Shown here: one piece after another, positions 41,470-49,500 of the stretch
Position numbering within the stretch: position 1 is the stretch's first letter
Layout of the letters: each line of letters opens with the position of its first letter
NCBI GenBank assembly: GCA_040755755.1
Contig: JBFLZW010000019.1
Span: 1,774 to 65,773 of the forward strand
Direction of reading: 5' to 3'
From: a bacterium
GTDB lineage: Bacteria; SZUA-182; DTGQ01
Length of the DNA: 64,000 nt
Made by a program: the position numbers and the translations under genes
The notes under the pieces: generated by a model
What the model was told of the DNA's origin: nothing
The model's database searches: none
The model's input: only the letters and a program-made list of their open reading frames with translations

Positions 41470-41484
41470 TCCGCCAGCACCTTT
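41445..41484 (+). terminator. Intrinsic-type hairpin spanning the miaA stop codon
   Basis: AAAGGTGCTGG (41445-41455) pairs perfectly with CCAGCACCTTT (41474-41484), an 11-bp stem around an 18-nt loop holding the TAA. It lies between convergent genes and can end both transcripts. Confidence 0.65.
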
Positions 41485-41509
41485 GAAGCCGGAAATAGAA
41501 AACGGCTTA

Positions 41510-42331
41510 CTAGTATGGATAACTGCTGGTGCTCGTTCCGCTGGTATAGGGATAATAGGAGCTGTAGGGGTAAGAACCGGAAGTCGCGGGATAGCCGGTA
41601 TAGGGATACGAGGCGTAAGCGCTGCTGCTATAGGGATACGAGCTGTAGCCATAAGGATAGGAGCTGCTGCTCGTGGGATAACCGCTGGTATAGTAAGGAC
41701 TGAAAGCGCCGATGGTGGAGCTGTAATATGAAGGATAGCCAGCCGAAGAGCTATAGCCATAGGGGCTGTATCCATAGCCGGCAGCGCCGTAGCCATAAGG
41801 GCTATATCCGCCGTAGCCATAGGGATAGCTGCCATAGCCGTAGCTGCTTGTAGCCCCATAGGGATAGCCGCCATAGCCATAACCGGCAGCGCCGTAGCCA
41901 TAAGGGCTATATCCGCCATAGCCGTAGGGATAGCCGCCATAGCCATAACCGGCAGCGCCGTAGCCATAAGGGCTATATCCGTAGCCACCGGCAGCTCCAT
42001 ATCCATACCCATAGGGGCTATACGCCCCATAACCGGCGGCACCGGCATACGGGCTCAGGCCGACCAGACCATAACCGCCCATCGGCATGGGGTTGACCAT
42101 TCCAAGCCCTGACATCAGGGGATTGGCCATGGTCAGAGGAGGCATCATGAGCCCCATCATCATGGGGTCCATCATGATCTGGTTCATGGCCATTGTTCCC
42201 ATATACATGGGATTCAGTCCGCCAAGCAACTGTGCCTGAGCTGCCGGAACAAAGCTGACCATTGAGAGAGCTGCCAGAATAACCATACCAAAGGAAAAAT
42301 TCTTCAAAAACCTGTTCATTTTCATACGCAC
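41510..42331 (-). CDS. Secreted Tyr/Gly/Pro-rich repeat protein
   Basis: 273 residues. A signal peptide (FSFGMVILAALSMVSFVPAA) ends at AQA, so the mature chain would start QLLGGLNPMY. A Met-rich segment follows (MGTMAMNQIMMDPMMMG). From about residue 95 the chain is nearly all Gly, Tyr, Ser, Pro and Ala, built from units such as GYGYGGYPYGYGGYSPYGYG repeated at 21-residue spacing, passing into SSYPYGYSSYPYSSS. The DNA repeat (63 bp between two copies) is nearly exact. The composition resembles silk- or adhesive-like proteins; without Lys or Cys, cross-linking would rest on Tyr. Function is inference. Confidence 0.75.
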   Translation of the reverse strand: MRMKMNRFLKNFSFGMVILAALSMVSFVPAAQAQLLGGLNPMYMGTMAMNQIMMDPMMMGLMMPPLTMANPLMSGLGMVNPMPMGGYGLVGLSPYAGAAGYGAYSPYGYGYGAAGGYGYSPYGYGAAGYGYGGYPYGYGGYSPYGYGAAGYGYGGYPYGATSSYGYGSYPYGYGGYSPYGYGAAGYGYSPYGYSSSAGYPSYYSSTIGAFSPYYTSGYPTSSSSYPYGYSSYPYSSSAYASYPYTGYPATSGSYPYSSYYPYTSGTSTSSYPY

Positions 42332-42509
42332 GACTTTCTGTCCTTTCCGTCTGTTTCTCTTCCTCTTCTCCCCCCTGAGATAAATCAGAGAAAATGATTT
42401 GTTAGACCTTATTGATGACTCACAACCCTCAATTATCTTTAACTACCAGTAAATACCTCTCAAATCACCTCCCTTTGTGCCCCGCTGTTTGCAGTCCCTG
42501 ATTATATCC

Positions 42510-43226
42510 TCAGGTTGGCAAATTCCGGCTATTATGCTTGTGTGACCAGTGTATTTCCGCATCCGAAGGCCGCAGATAGGTTGGAACCAGGGTTTCGGCC
42601 CGGTCGGATTGCTGAAGGGTCAAACGTTTCAATCCCAGGCTGGCGACGATCGATGCCCTGGGGCAATTATGGGATTGGGGAGAAAATTCGGCTTCCTTGC
42701 CGAATTCTTCTCGAATCAGTCTCTCATAGAGTCTTGAGCCGTTTCCGATAAAAATTGTCCTGCGCGATCGGTCCAACTGATTAATCATATCCAGCGGAGA
42801 AACTGCTCTCTCCGGAACAAGTACCTGTAATTCCCCCTCAGTCCATTGATAGAGGGCTGTATAAACCTCTTTTTTTCTGGCATCGAGCAGAGGACAGATA
42901 GAACACGAAGTAAAAGGAAGGTTAGCGGCCAGGGCTTCCAGGGTCGGAACACCCACAATGGGCTTTCCGGCTGCAAAAGCCAGGGCCTTGGCGGTGCTCA
43001 CTCCGATCCGAAGGCCGGTGAATGAGCCGGGTCCGATAGACACAGCTATTCCTGCGCACTCGGCCAGCGATCTTCCCGTATCAGTCAAAACTTGGTCAAT
43101 TCCTCTCAATAACTGCTCGGCATGGCTTTTGATACCGCTTATCAGATATTCAGCCAGAACTTCATCTTCGCTCACCAGGGCAATGCTGCCGGTCCTGGTG
43201 GCGGTTTCTATGCCTAAAATAATCAT
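42510..43226 (-). CDS. tsaB: tRNA threonylcarbamoyladenosine protein TsaB
   Basis: 238 residues. The N-terminus IILGIETATRTGSIALV is the ASKHA start of TsaB, and the family motif GPGSFTGLRIGVSTAKALAF follows. TsaB partners TsaD and TsaE in forming t6A37 in tRNAs decoding ANN codons. The length is normal. It is the last gene on the minus strand after the NtrY-like kinase gene, about 100 bp downstream with a repeat between them. No tsaD or tsaE gene is in the window. Confidence 0.93.
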   Translation of the reverse strand: MIILGIETATRTGSIALVSEDEVLAEYLISGIKSHAEQLLRGIDQVLTDTGRSLAECAGIAVSIGPGSFTGLRIGVSTAKALAFAAGKPIVGVPTLEALAANLPFTSCSICPLLDARKKEVYTALYQWTEGELQVLVPERAVSPLDMINQLDRSRRTIFIGNGSRLYERLIREEFGKEAEFSPQSHNCPRASIVASLGLKRLTLQQSDRAETLVPTYLRPSDAEIHWSHKHNSRNLPT

Positions 43227-43299
43227 GATCCCATAATATTAATAATAGCAACTTGCTTCGCTAATAGCAAAAGTTTTGCCCTTCTCCTGAGTATGAACC

Positions 43300-43325
43300 C
43301 ACTGACCACTGACCACTGACCACTC
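43300..43325 (-). repeat. CTGACCACTGA-family repeat
   Basis: CACTGACCACTGACCACTGA and two more bases, ending at the stop of the NtrY-like gene; the last stop codon region lies in it. Same family as at 2136-2180. Confidence 0.8.
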
Positions 43326-45543
43326 AGACAGGGAGAAGCAGAATGAATTTTGTTCCCTTGGGCATATTATCCTCTCCCGTAATGTGGCCGTTATGATCAC
43401 CAATGATTCGGTGCACTATAGCCAGGCCAAGTCCCCGCCCCTCTTTTTTGGTGGAAAAATACGGCATGAAGAGTTTCTCTTTGTCTTCCGGAGGGATCCC
43501 CTTTCCATTGTCACTTACTTCCAGTCTTACTTTAGACGAGGAGCGGTCATAAATACTTACTACGGTCAATTTTTTTTCCGGGCCGCCGGGCCCGGACATG
43601 GCATCGATTGCATTGTCAAACAGGTTGATGAATACCCGCTTGATCTGCTCTCGGTCCAGGTTGACCAGGGGCAGGTCTGCCGATAGATGCTGCTCGAAGC
43701 GGATATCGGGATACATTTCCTGATACCTGCTTATAACCATGCCGATCAGATGATTCAGGTCTTCCGGTCTCAGGTTGGGCAGGGGCAGTCTGGCAAACTG
43801 GGAAAACTCGTCGATCATGTTTTTCAGGTCATTCACTTCCTGAATAATGGTTTCGGTGCACTCTTCAAAAATTGCCCCATAACCGGAACCGCCTTCATAG
43901 AACCTTTTTCGGAGCCGCTGGGCACACAGTTGAATGGGGGTGAGAGGATTTTTGATTTCATGGGCCAGTCTGCGGGCCACCTCCTGCCAGGCAGCCACTT
44001 TCTGGGCTTTCATGAGCTGCGTGAGATCGTCGAAGGCACAGACCATGCCCCGGTAATGATTTTCCTTATCGAGAAGAACCGATATGCTGACCAGAAGATG
44101 CACGCCTGCTCCTCCGACCTGAAGATGGACCTCCTTCTCGGTAATCGACTTTTTTCTCTCCTCCACACTGTCCAGCAGCACGGAGAGTCCCTGAAGTTTA
44201 GGGCAGTCGAAAACGGCCCGGTAAGGGACACCGATGACCTCCTGCTGAGAGAGTCGCAGCATCTTGGCAGCCGATTTATTGATGGTGGTGATATGACCGT
44301 CCTGGCCGATGGTCACGACTCCGGAGGCAATGTTTTCAAGCACGGTCTCGATGTAGTCCCTGCGGCGGTCCAGCTCCTGATTGGTGGTTTGCAGCCGCCG
44401 GTGAACTGAGTGAAGCTCGTCCGTCATCTTGTTGAAAGAATTGACCAGCATGCCGATCTCGTCATCCGCCTGGACCGTGACTTTGTAATCCCAGTTTCCC
44501 AGGGCTACTTTCCGGGTGCCTTCAGCCAGTTTCTGAATGGGAATCGTGATGCCGCGGGCCAGGTAGAACCCGAACCAGGTAGCTGAAAAGATAATCAGCA
44601 GGGTAATAAGCAAAAAGGTAATGATGTAGCTGCTCTTGATCGGCGTTTCAAAAACCTTCCGCTGCTTGTATTCTTCATAGGCATTTTTAATGTCCCTGAT
44701 TTCCTCCATCAGGCCGTGAGGATCGAGGATACAAAAAACCACAGCTCCGGCAATTCTTCCCTTCCCCGATTGGGAGGCAATCGGAACAGCCCCTTCGATA
44801 ATATCTCCCTGACGGATCTTGCGGACAGTGGAATGTTCCTGTCCCCGCAGGGCCCTGGCAACCAGGTCTTTTACCGGGCGGCTCGCAAGACTGCGGGGAA
44901 TTTTCGGGTTATCCAGATGCACGATCTCTTCCCCCCCGGCCCCGAACACCGTGACTGTACCAAGGGCGAATTCCTGCTGCACGCTTTGGACTGCAAGCAC
45001 CAATGCACTCCGGTTCCCCTCATGAATCAAACCCTTTCGGGTAATCGTTTCACTCAATTCGCGGGTTTTGCCGAATGCATTTTCCAACTCGGTATTGTAA
45101 TAAACCTGGGCCACCTTCATCGCCTTGCGCAGGTATTCCTCATTCTGGGCATTGAACCAGTTATCGATGCTGGTATTAATAAGGTTACTGGCTACCAGAA
45201 AAAGAAGCACGCAGGGGATGAGAGAAAGACCGACAAAGGAAATGATCAATTTGGTGCGGAATTTTGCTCCCAGCACATTTTGCTTTCGCTCAAAGTACAA
45301 TTTGACCAGGTTCCGCAGCACCATCAGGATGGTAATGACCAGCAGGATGATATTGAGGTTCAGGGCAACCAGAACCAGGACATTGTGAGCGATATTGATC
45401 TGAGCCCGTACCTGATAAATTACCACTTCGGTTACGGTCAAAAAAACAATCAAAACGAGGAGGCCAATAATAGCCTTCCACCGTTGGCCAATACCCTTGG
45501 TCTTGTCCATTTCTCCCATCATAATCACAATGCCCGCAGGCAT
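43324..45543 (-). CDS. NtrY-like membrane sensor histidine kinase
   Basis: 739 residues. Two or three membrane helices at the N-terminus (about 21-44, 51-80, 95-119) are followed by a periplasmic sensor (about 120-300), another helix (about 310-335), a HAMP domain with GITIPIQKLAEGTRKVALG, and a PAS domain (about 395-505). HisKA His528 is in ARRLAHEIKNPLTPIQL, and the ATPase has N-box NLFDNAIDAM and G-boxes DNGKGIPP and GRGLGLAIVH. NtrY-type kinases usually signal to an NtrX regulator; none is next to it here. The 45543 start lacks a clear ribosome-binding site. The DUF4390 gene lies 7 bp upstream, a pairing common in deltaproteobacteria. Confidence 0.9.
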   Translation of the reverse strand: MPAGIVIMMGEMDKTKGIGQRWKAIIGLLVLIVFLTVTEVVIYQVRAQINIAHNVLVLVALNLNIILLVITILMVLRNLVKLYFERKQNVLGAKFRTKLIISFVGLSLIPCVLLFLVASNLINTSIDNWFNAQNEEYLRKAMKVAQVYYNTELENAFGKTRELSETITRKGLIHEGNRSALVLAVQSVQQEFALGTVTVFGAGGEEIVHLDNPKIPRSLASRPVKDLVARALRGQEHSTVRKIRQGDIIEGAVPIASQSGKGRIAGAVVFCILDPHGLMEEIRDIKNAYEEYKQRKVFETPIKSSYIITFLLITLLIIFSATWFGFYLARGITIPIQKLAEGTRKVALGNWDYKVTVQADDEIGMLVNSFNKMTDELHSVHRRLQTTNQELDRRRDYIETVLENIASGVVTIGQDGHITTINKSAAKMLRLSQQEVIGVPYRAVFDCPKLQGLSVLLDSVEERKKSITEKEVHLQVGGAGVHLLVSISVLLDKENHYRGMVCAFDDLTQLMKAQKVAAWQEVARRLAHEIKNPLTPIQLCAQRLRKRFYEGGSGYGAIFEECTETIIQEVNDLKNMIDEFSQFARLPLPNLRPEDLNHLIGMVISRYQEMYPDIRFEQHLSADLPLVNLDREQIKRVFINLFDNAIDAMSGPGGPEKKLTVVSIYDRSSSKVRLEVSDNGKGIPPEDKEKLFMPYFSTKKEGRGLGLAIVHRIIGDHNGHITGEDNMPKGTKFILLLPV

Positions 45544-45550
45544 CGTGTTT

Positions 45551-46261
45551 TCAGTTGAGCTTTGATCTCAGGGCTACGGATGGTCTTTGTCGAATCAGGG
45601 GCCGGGTCCGGGCCGCTTTATCTGATATGGCAGCAGGTATCGGGGAGGTAACCCAGGAAGTATCAACATCTAAAAACGAAACAAGATATGATAGCAAATA
45701 ATTCAACGGAAATGAATAATTTAACGGAAACGGCATCTTGATGCACTTCATTTCAGCCTTCAGCCTGACCATATAGTTCCTGTTTGCAGGTAATAACTCC
45801 TGAGAAGGAAGAAACTTGAATGATTCAAGACCGGCCATCCATTTTTTCATCTCACGCTCATCCCTGGTAATCCTCACCTGGGGAGCGATTCCATCGTCCA
45901 GAGTAACCTGATATTCTTTCTTGAGGGTATCGTACTCCACCTTGTGCTGTATTAATCGTTTGTACGGTTTTTTATCAAACCAGAACTGACGGGGACTGAC
46001 CAGCTCAAGATAGTACCTGAAGGTGGTCGGAATACCGCTGGCAATAGCCTCGTTAATCCCTGAGGTAAAGGCACCCTTTACCTGGGCATCGATATAGATA
46101 TAATCCTTCCCCCGGGTAATGGTAAAGTCCACAATTTCCGCTTTGAAAGCCCAGGCCGGTGGATGAGTGCCCGGCAGCAGAAGAAGCAGAAAGAGCGCAG
46201 CCATCAGATACCGATTTACTCCCCCGAAATATTTCATGACCAGCTTCGATCTATCCTGCAT
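45551..46261 (-). CDS. DUF4390-family secreted protein
   Basis: 236 residues. A signal peptide (about 20-38, ending AWA) precedes a beta-rich domain: AEIVDFTITRGKDYIYIDAQ, then a stretch with TTFRYYLELVSPR and YQVTLDDG. The pattern is DUF4390, a family of unknown role that is typically encoded just upstream of an NtrY-like kinase. The last 40 residues are basic and rich in Arg/Pro. It follows CobU by 12 bp, so the three genes are likely cotranscribed. Confidence 0.8.
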   Translation of the reverse strand: MQDRSKLVMKYFGGVNRYLMAALFLLLLLPGTHPPAWAFKAEIVDFTITRGKDYIYIDAQVKGAFTSGINEAIASGIPTTFRYYLELVSPRQFWFDKKPYKRLIQHKVEYDTLKKEYQVTLDDGIAPQVRITRDEREMKKWMAGLESFKFLPSQELLPANRNYMVRLKAEMKCIKMPFPLNYSFPLNYLLSYLVSFLDVDTSWVTSPIPAAISDKAARTRPLIRQRPSVALRSKLN

Positions 46262-46273
46262 GTCTTTTACTGA

Positions 46274-46822
46274 TTATTTTAGCCGGTTGGCTAATCCAGC
46301 CTCCATCTTGATGACTTCATCGGACTCTCTGGCGACCCACTGGTTCATCAAACCGCACATATCCCGGAAAAACCTCGTCCCTGCAGATACCGGGACGATG
46401 CCTGCGCCTACTTCATTACTGACGAGCAGCACCTGCCGGGCGGCAACGGATCTGATGACCGCCATAAGCCCCTGGATATCGTTCCGGAGCCAGACCTCGA
46501 ACCGCTCCTGATCCTCCAGTTGTTCCGGCGATCTATGCTCATGGAAATGATTGGACAGATAGAGAGTCAGGCAATCGACAATAATAAACTCCGATTCAGG
46601 TCCGGCCTGTTGAATGGCTTCACTCAACCGGTATGGCGCCTCGATGGTCTGCCAGGTTTCCGGACGGCTCCGCCGGTGCCGGTGAACCCGCTGCTGCATC
46701 TCTCCGTCCAGGATCCGTGAGGTTGCTATATACGTAACGCGGCAAGAATCCTTTACCCGTTCAACAGCATAAGAACTCTTACCGCTGCGGCAGCCGCCAA
46801 AAATAAAAACCGCTTGAGCCAT
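46274..46822 (-). CDS. cobU: CobU-type adenosylcobinamide kinase/guanylyltransferase
   Basis: 182 residues from the ATG at 46822 (GAGGGGAAA upstream; a longer frame reaches 46840). The P-loop is FGGCRSGKSSYA, and VTYIATSRILDGEM carries the Thr-Ala-xx-xxDxEM motif of CobU. DCLTLYLSN is the Walker B region. HRRSRP holds the guanylylated His. The enzyme phosphorylates adenosylcobinamide and transfers GMP in nucleotide-loop assembly of cobalamin. No other cobalamin gene is in the window, so this may serve salvage. Confidence 0.92.
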   Translation of the reverse strand: MAQAVFIFGGCRSGKSSYAVERVKDSCRVTYIATSRILDGEMQQRVHRHRRSRPETWQTIEAPYRLSEAIQQAGPESEFIIVDCLTLYLSNHFHEHRSPEQLEDQERFEVWLRNDIQGLMAVIRSVAARQVLLVSNEVGAGIVPVSAGTRFFRDMCGLMNQWVARESDEVIKMEAGLANRLK

Positions 46823-46840
46823 GGTTATTTCCCCTCTCAT

Positions 46841-47003
46841 ATTCTGTCAGAATATGCTATTTCGGTAAAATATTCCATCTGGAAATTTGAATTTGACTCC
46901 AGGTACTTACTCCGGGTAAGTTACTCCAGGTATTGAGCTGAAGGGAATAAAATATCTTATCAGAAAACCGGAAAGGTGTAAATCTTTATTTATCGATAAC
47001 GGG
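46841..47003. other. Divergent promoter region between cobU and GH57 genes
   Basis: An AT-rich gap with a direct repeat of ACTCCAGGTA-type sequence (46896-46930). Promoters of both units should lie here; only the plus-strand one is convincing. Confidence 0.4.
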
Positions 47004-47032
47004 TTGACTAAGGAAGATTAATTCTATACAAT
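47004..47032 (+). promoter_or_regulatory. Sigma-70-type promoter for the GH57 gene
   Basis: TTGACT (47004-47009) and TACAAT (47027-47032) with a 17-bp spacer match consensus at 5 of 6 positions each. The start near 47039 leaves a leader of about 55 nt before the ATG at 47094. Confidence 0.65.
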
Positions 47033-47093
47033 ACTGATGAAATTCTTATAATCGGTGAAAAAGGACACCACAGAGGCACAAGAGGCACTTTGT

Positions 47094-48746
47094 ATGAGCA
47101 TGAGCACGAGTATGAGCACTGAATTTTGTGGCACCTATGTCCTGATCCTTCATTCCCACATCCCTTATGTTCTTCATCACGACCGCCTGAATGAGGAATG
47201 GCTGTATGAGGCCACTGCCGAAACCTATATACCGCTGCTGAATGTCCTGTATCGGCTGGTCAGAGAAGGGGTATCCCCGCAGATTACCATCAATATCTCG
47301 CCGGTGTTGGCCGAGCAGCTCAGCAGCCCCTACTTTGTGAAGGGTTTCCAGAATTACTGTGACTGGAAAATCCGCTTTACTCAGGAGGACAGAAAAACCT
47401 TTGCCGGCCATGATCCTCATATGCTGAGACTGGCTACCCTATGGCATAAATTCTACTATAAAACCCTCCGGCTGTTTCAGGATACCTATCAGGGAAATAT
47501 TGTTCAGGCCTTTCGTCACCTGCAGGATGAGGGTCATATCGAGATCATTACCTGCGGAGCCACTCACGGCTATCTGCCAGCCCTGGGAGAAGATGCGAGC
47601 ATCAATGCCCAGGTCCGGATGGCCAGGGCAAGCTATGAGCGGCTTTTCGGACAATCCCCCAGGGGCTTCTGGCTCCCTGAATGCGGCTACCGGCCAGCCT
47701 GCCACTGGGTTTACCCTCTGACCCACCGTCGTCACCAGCCAGCCCGCTTCCGCCAGGGAGTCGAGGAATTTTTGGGAGAAAACGGCATCTCCTACTTTAT
47801 CATCGATCAGGAACAGTTGAAGAAAAGCCCATCCAGCCAGGTTGCCAAAATTCCCTGGAGTACCTACTGTCTGCATAACAACAGCGGGATGCACACTCCC
47901 ATGACCCTTTTTGTCCGCGATACCGGCCTTTCCGAACAGATCTGGAATTTTGAGATCGGCTATCCGGGAGATCGCGATTATCTCGAATTCCACAAAAAAC
48001 AGGGAGGGAGCGGCAACCGGTACTGGAGGATTACCGACAAAAAACTCGATCTGGCCTATAAAGAGATTTACTTTCCTGAAGCTGCCAGGGACCTCGTCAT
48101 GCGGCAGGCAGGCCACTATAAATGGTCCATCAAAAAGACCCTCAAGAGCCAGTTCTTACGAACCGCTCAGGCAGGATTAAAGGTATCGGCCTTCGATGCC
48201 GAGCTGTTCGGCCACTGGTGGTTCGAAGGGCCTGCCTGGCTCTATCAGTTGCTGAAGTGGATCCACCGCGATCCGGAAATGAATATCCTCACCTGTTCCG
48301 CATATCAAGCCAAATATGCTGCCTCCCAATCCCTTGAGCTGCCTGAATCTTCCTGGGGAAGGGACGCCAACAGCAGCACCTGGATCAATCCGGCCATTGA
48401 GTGGGTCTGGGAAAGGATCTACAGTGCGGAAAAGGATATGCGCGACCTTGCCAACCGCTTTCAGGGAGAGAAGGACCCTCTGGTACAGAGGATACTCCGC
48501 CAGTGCATCCGTGAGCTGCTCATCCTGCAATCTTCCGACTGGGAGTTCATGATCACCACCAACAGCACGAAAGATCATGGAGAGCGGCGGGTCGTGGAGC
48601 ACCACGAGGATTTTAAACGACTCGTCCACCTTGCCCTTGTCTGGGAGCAGAACCGGACGATCGATGCCGAAAGCATGGCCTTTTTGCAGGAATGCGAGGA
48701 CCGCGAGAATATCTTCGCTGATCCTGATCCTGGATGGTATCGGTGA
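47094..48746 (+). CDS. GH57-family 1,4-alpha-glucan branching enzyme-type protein
   Basis: 550 residues from the ATG at 47094 (AGAGG upstream). A GTG-started frame begins at 47055 in a repeat-like region. The GH57 motifs are all present: LHSHIPYV, then ITCGATHGYLPAL, the nucleophile Glu196 in WLPECGY, and Asp368 in FDAELFGHWWFEGP. The DUF1957-type C-terminal part (GRDANSSTWINPAIEWVWERI) is typical of the branching enzymes of this family, which form alpha-1,6 branches in glycogen. It is cytoplasmic. No glycogen synthase gene is next to it. Activity beyond the family assignment is inferred. Confidence 0.88.
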   Translation: MSMSTSMSTEFCGTYVLILHSHIPYVLHHDRLNEEWLYEATAETYIPLLNVLYRLVREGVSPQITINISPVLAEQLSSPYFVKGFQNYCDWKIRFTQEDRKTFAGHDPHMLRLATLWHKFYYKTLRLFQDTYQGNIVQAFRHLQDEGHIEIITCGATHGYLPALGEDASINAQVRMARASYERLFGQSPRGFWLPECGYRPACHWVYPLTHRRHQPARFRQGVEEFLGENGISYFIIDQEQLKKSPSSQVAKIPWSTYCLHNNSGMHTPMTLFVRDTGLSEQIWNFEIGYPGDRDYLEFHKKQGGSGNRYWRITDKKLDLAYKEIYFPEAARDLVMRQAGHYKWSIKKTLKSQFLRTAQAGLKVSAFDAELFGHWWFEGPAWLYQLLKWIHRDPEMNILTCSAYQAKYAASQSLELPESSWGRDANSSTWINPAIEWVWERIYSAEKDMRDLANRFQGEKDPLVQRILRQCIRELLILQSSDWEFMITTNSTKDHGERRVVEHHEDFKRLVHLALVWEQNRTIDAESMAFLQECEDRENIFADPDPGWYR

Positions 48747-48793
48747 AGAGGCAGGAGTCTTGTTTAATGAAATATTGCCAGAGCTCCAGCTCC

Positions 48794-48818
48794 AGGGTCG
48801 GACCAGGACATCGTATAT
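48794..48818 (+). repeat. GGGTCGGA dispersed repeat, copy C (shortened)
   Basis: GGGTCGGACCAGGACATCGT and five more bases lie 48 bp after the GH57 stop. The T-rich 3' half present in copies A and B is missing here. Confidence 0.65.
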
Positions 48819-49122
48819 TGAGCAAGTCCTGTCCGACAGGACACCAGTCCTGTTCTGCAAGACGGAGCCATAATGCCTTGTAATTTTTGGTAATGTCAAG
48901 GATATCAATCCTATTTCCCCTAGGCATTTTCCACTTTTCCAGGACAAATACCTGCCCGGATATGACTCCTCATCCTGCCTTTTGCCAGTCTGTGAACCTG
49001 TAAGAGTTTGAAATTTCAGCAATCGATGTTTTATTTTCCCCTTTGGCATAGTTTTTGATCTATAGCCTTATGAAGGTAAGAACTTATCACTGACCACTGA
49101 TTTCAACAAAGGGTTTATCCTG
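48819..49122. other. Gap with small GTCCTG hairpins
   Basis: Around 48827-48855, CCTGTCCGACAGG and GTCCTG repeats can form hairpins that may end the GH57 transcript. A CTGACCACTGA repeat is at 49089-49105. No gene is supported. Confidence 0.4.
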
Positions 49123-49500
49123 ATGAAATTGCTTTACTATGCAACATCGATAGAGGGAGCCGGTGAGCGGCTTCAGAAGATCATCGAAGCCCTGATTCCA
49201 GAGGAGAAACGAGAGGTTTACCGGACTATCGGCCACCTGTCTCACCGGCTTCGCCAGCCGATGATCAATCACTCCGTGGTTGTGCTTCTTGCTGCTACCA
49301 GGGAGGATCTTTCGGATATTCTTTCCATTCGTGACTTGTTCGGTGACCTGCGTCTGATTGTCATTCTCCCCGATCATGAAAGTAAAACCATTGCCATTGG
49401 GCATTCGTTGCGGCCGCGCTTTTTGAGTACCATCGATAGTGATTTTTCGGAGGTGGCCGCTGTTCTGGACAAAATATTTGAGCGGGAGCGTCAAGATTAA
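49123..49500 (+). CDS. Receiver-like hypothetical protein of the chemosensory island
   Basis: 125 residues with an alpha/beta alternation that resembles a degenerate receiver fold: MKLLYYATSIEGAGERLQKI as strand 1 and helix 1, NHSVVVLLAATREDL, then LRLIVILPDH. No clear phospho-acceptor Asp is present. The stop overlaps the start of the next gene by 1 bp (TAATG), so it is translationally coupled to the MCP-like protein. I do not know a named family; the fold assignment is tentative. Confidence 0.55.
   Translation: MKLLYYATSIEGAGERLQKIIEALIPEEKREVYRTIGHLSHRLRQPMINHSVVVLLAATREDLSDILSIRDLFGDLRLIVILPDHESKTIAIGHSLRPRFLSTIDSDFSEVAAVLDKIFERERQD

Noticed and set aside
41242-42048. Minus-strand frame rich in Met, Ala, Ile and Thr opposite miaA and the Tyr/Gly-rich gene
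   Set aside because: It is the shadow of the repetitive Tyr/Gly gene and miaA; composition follows from the other frame.
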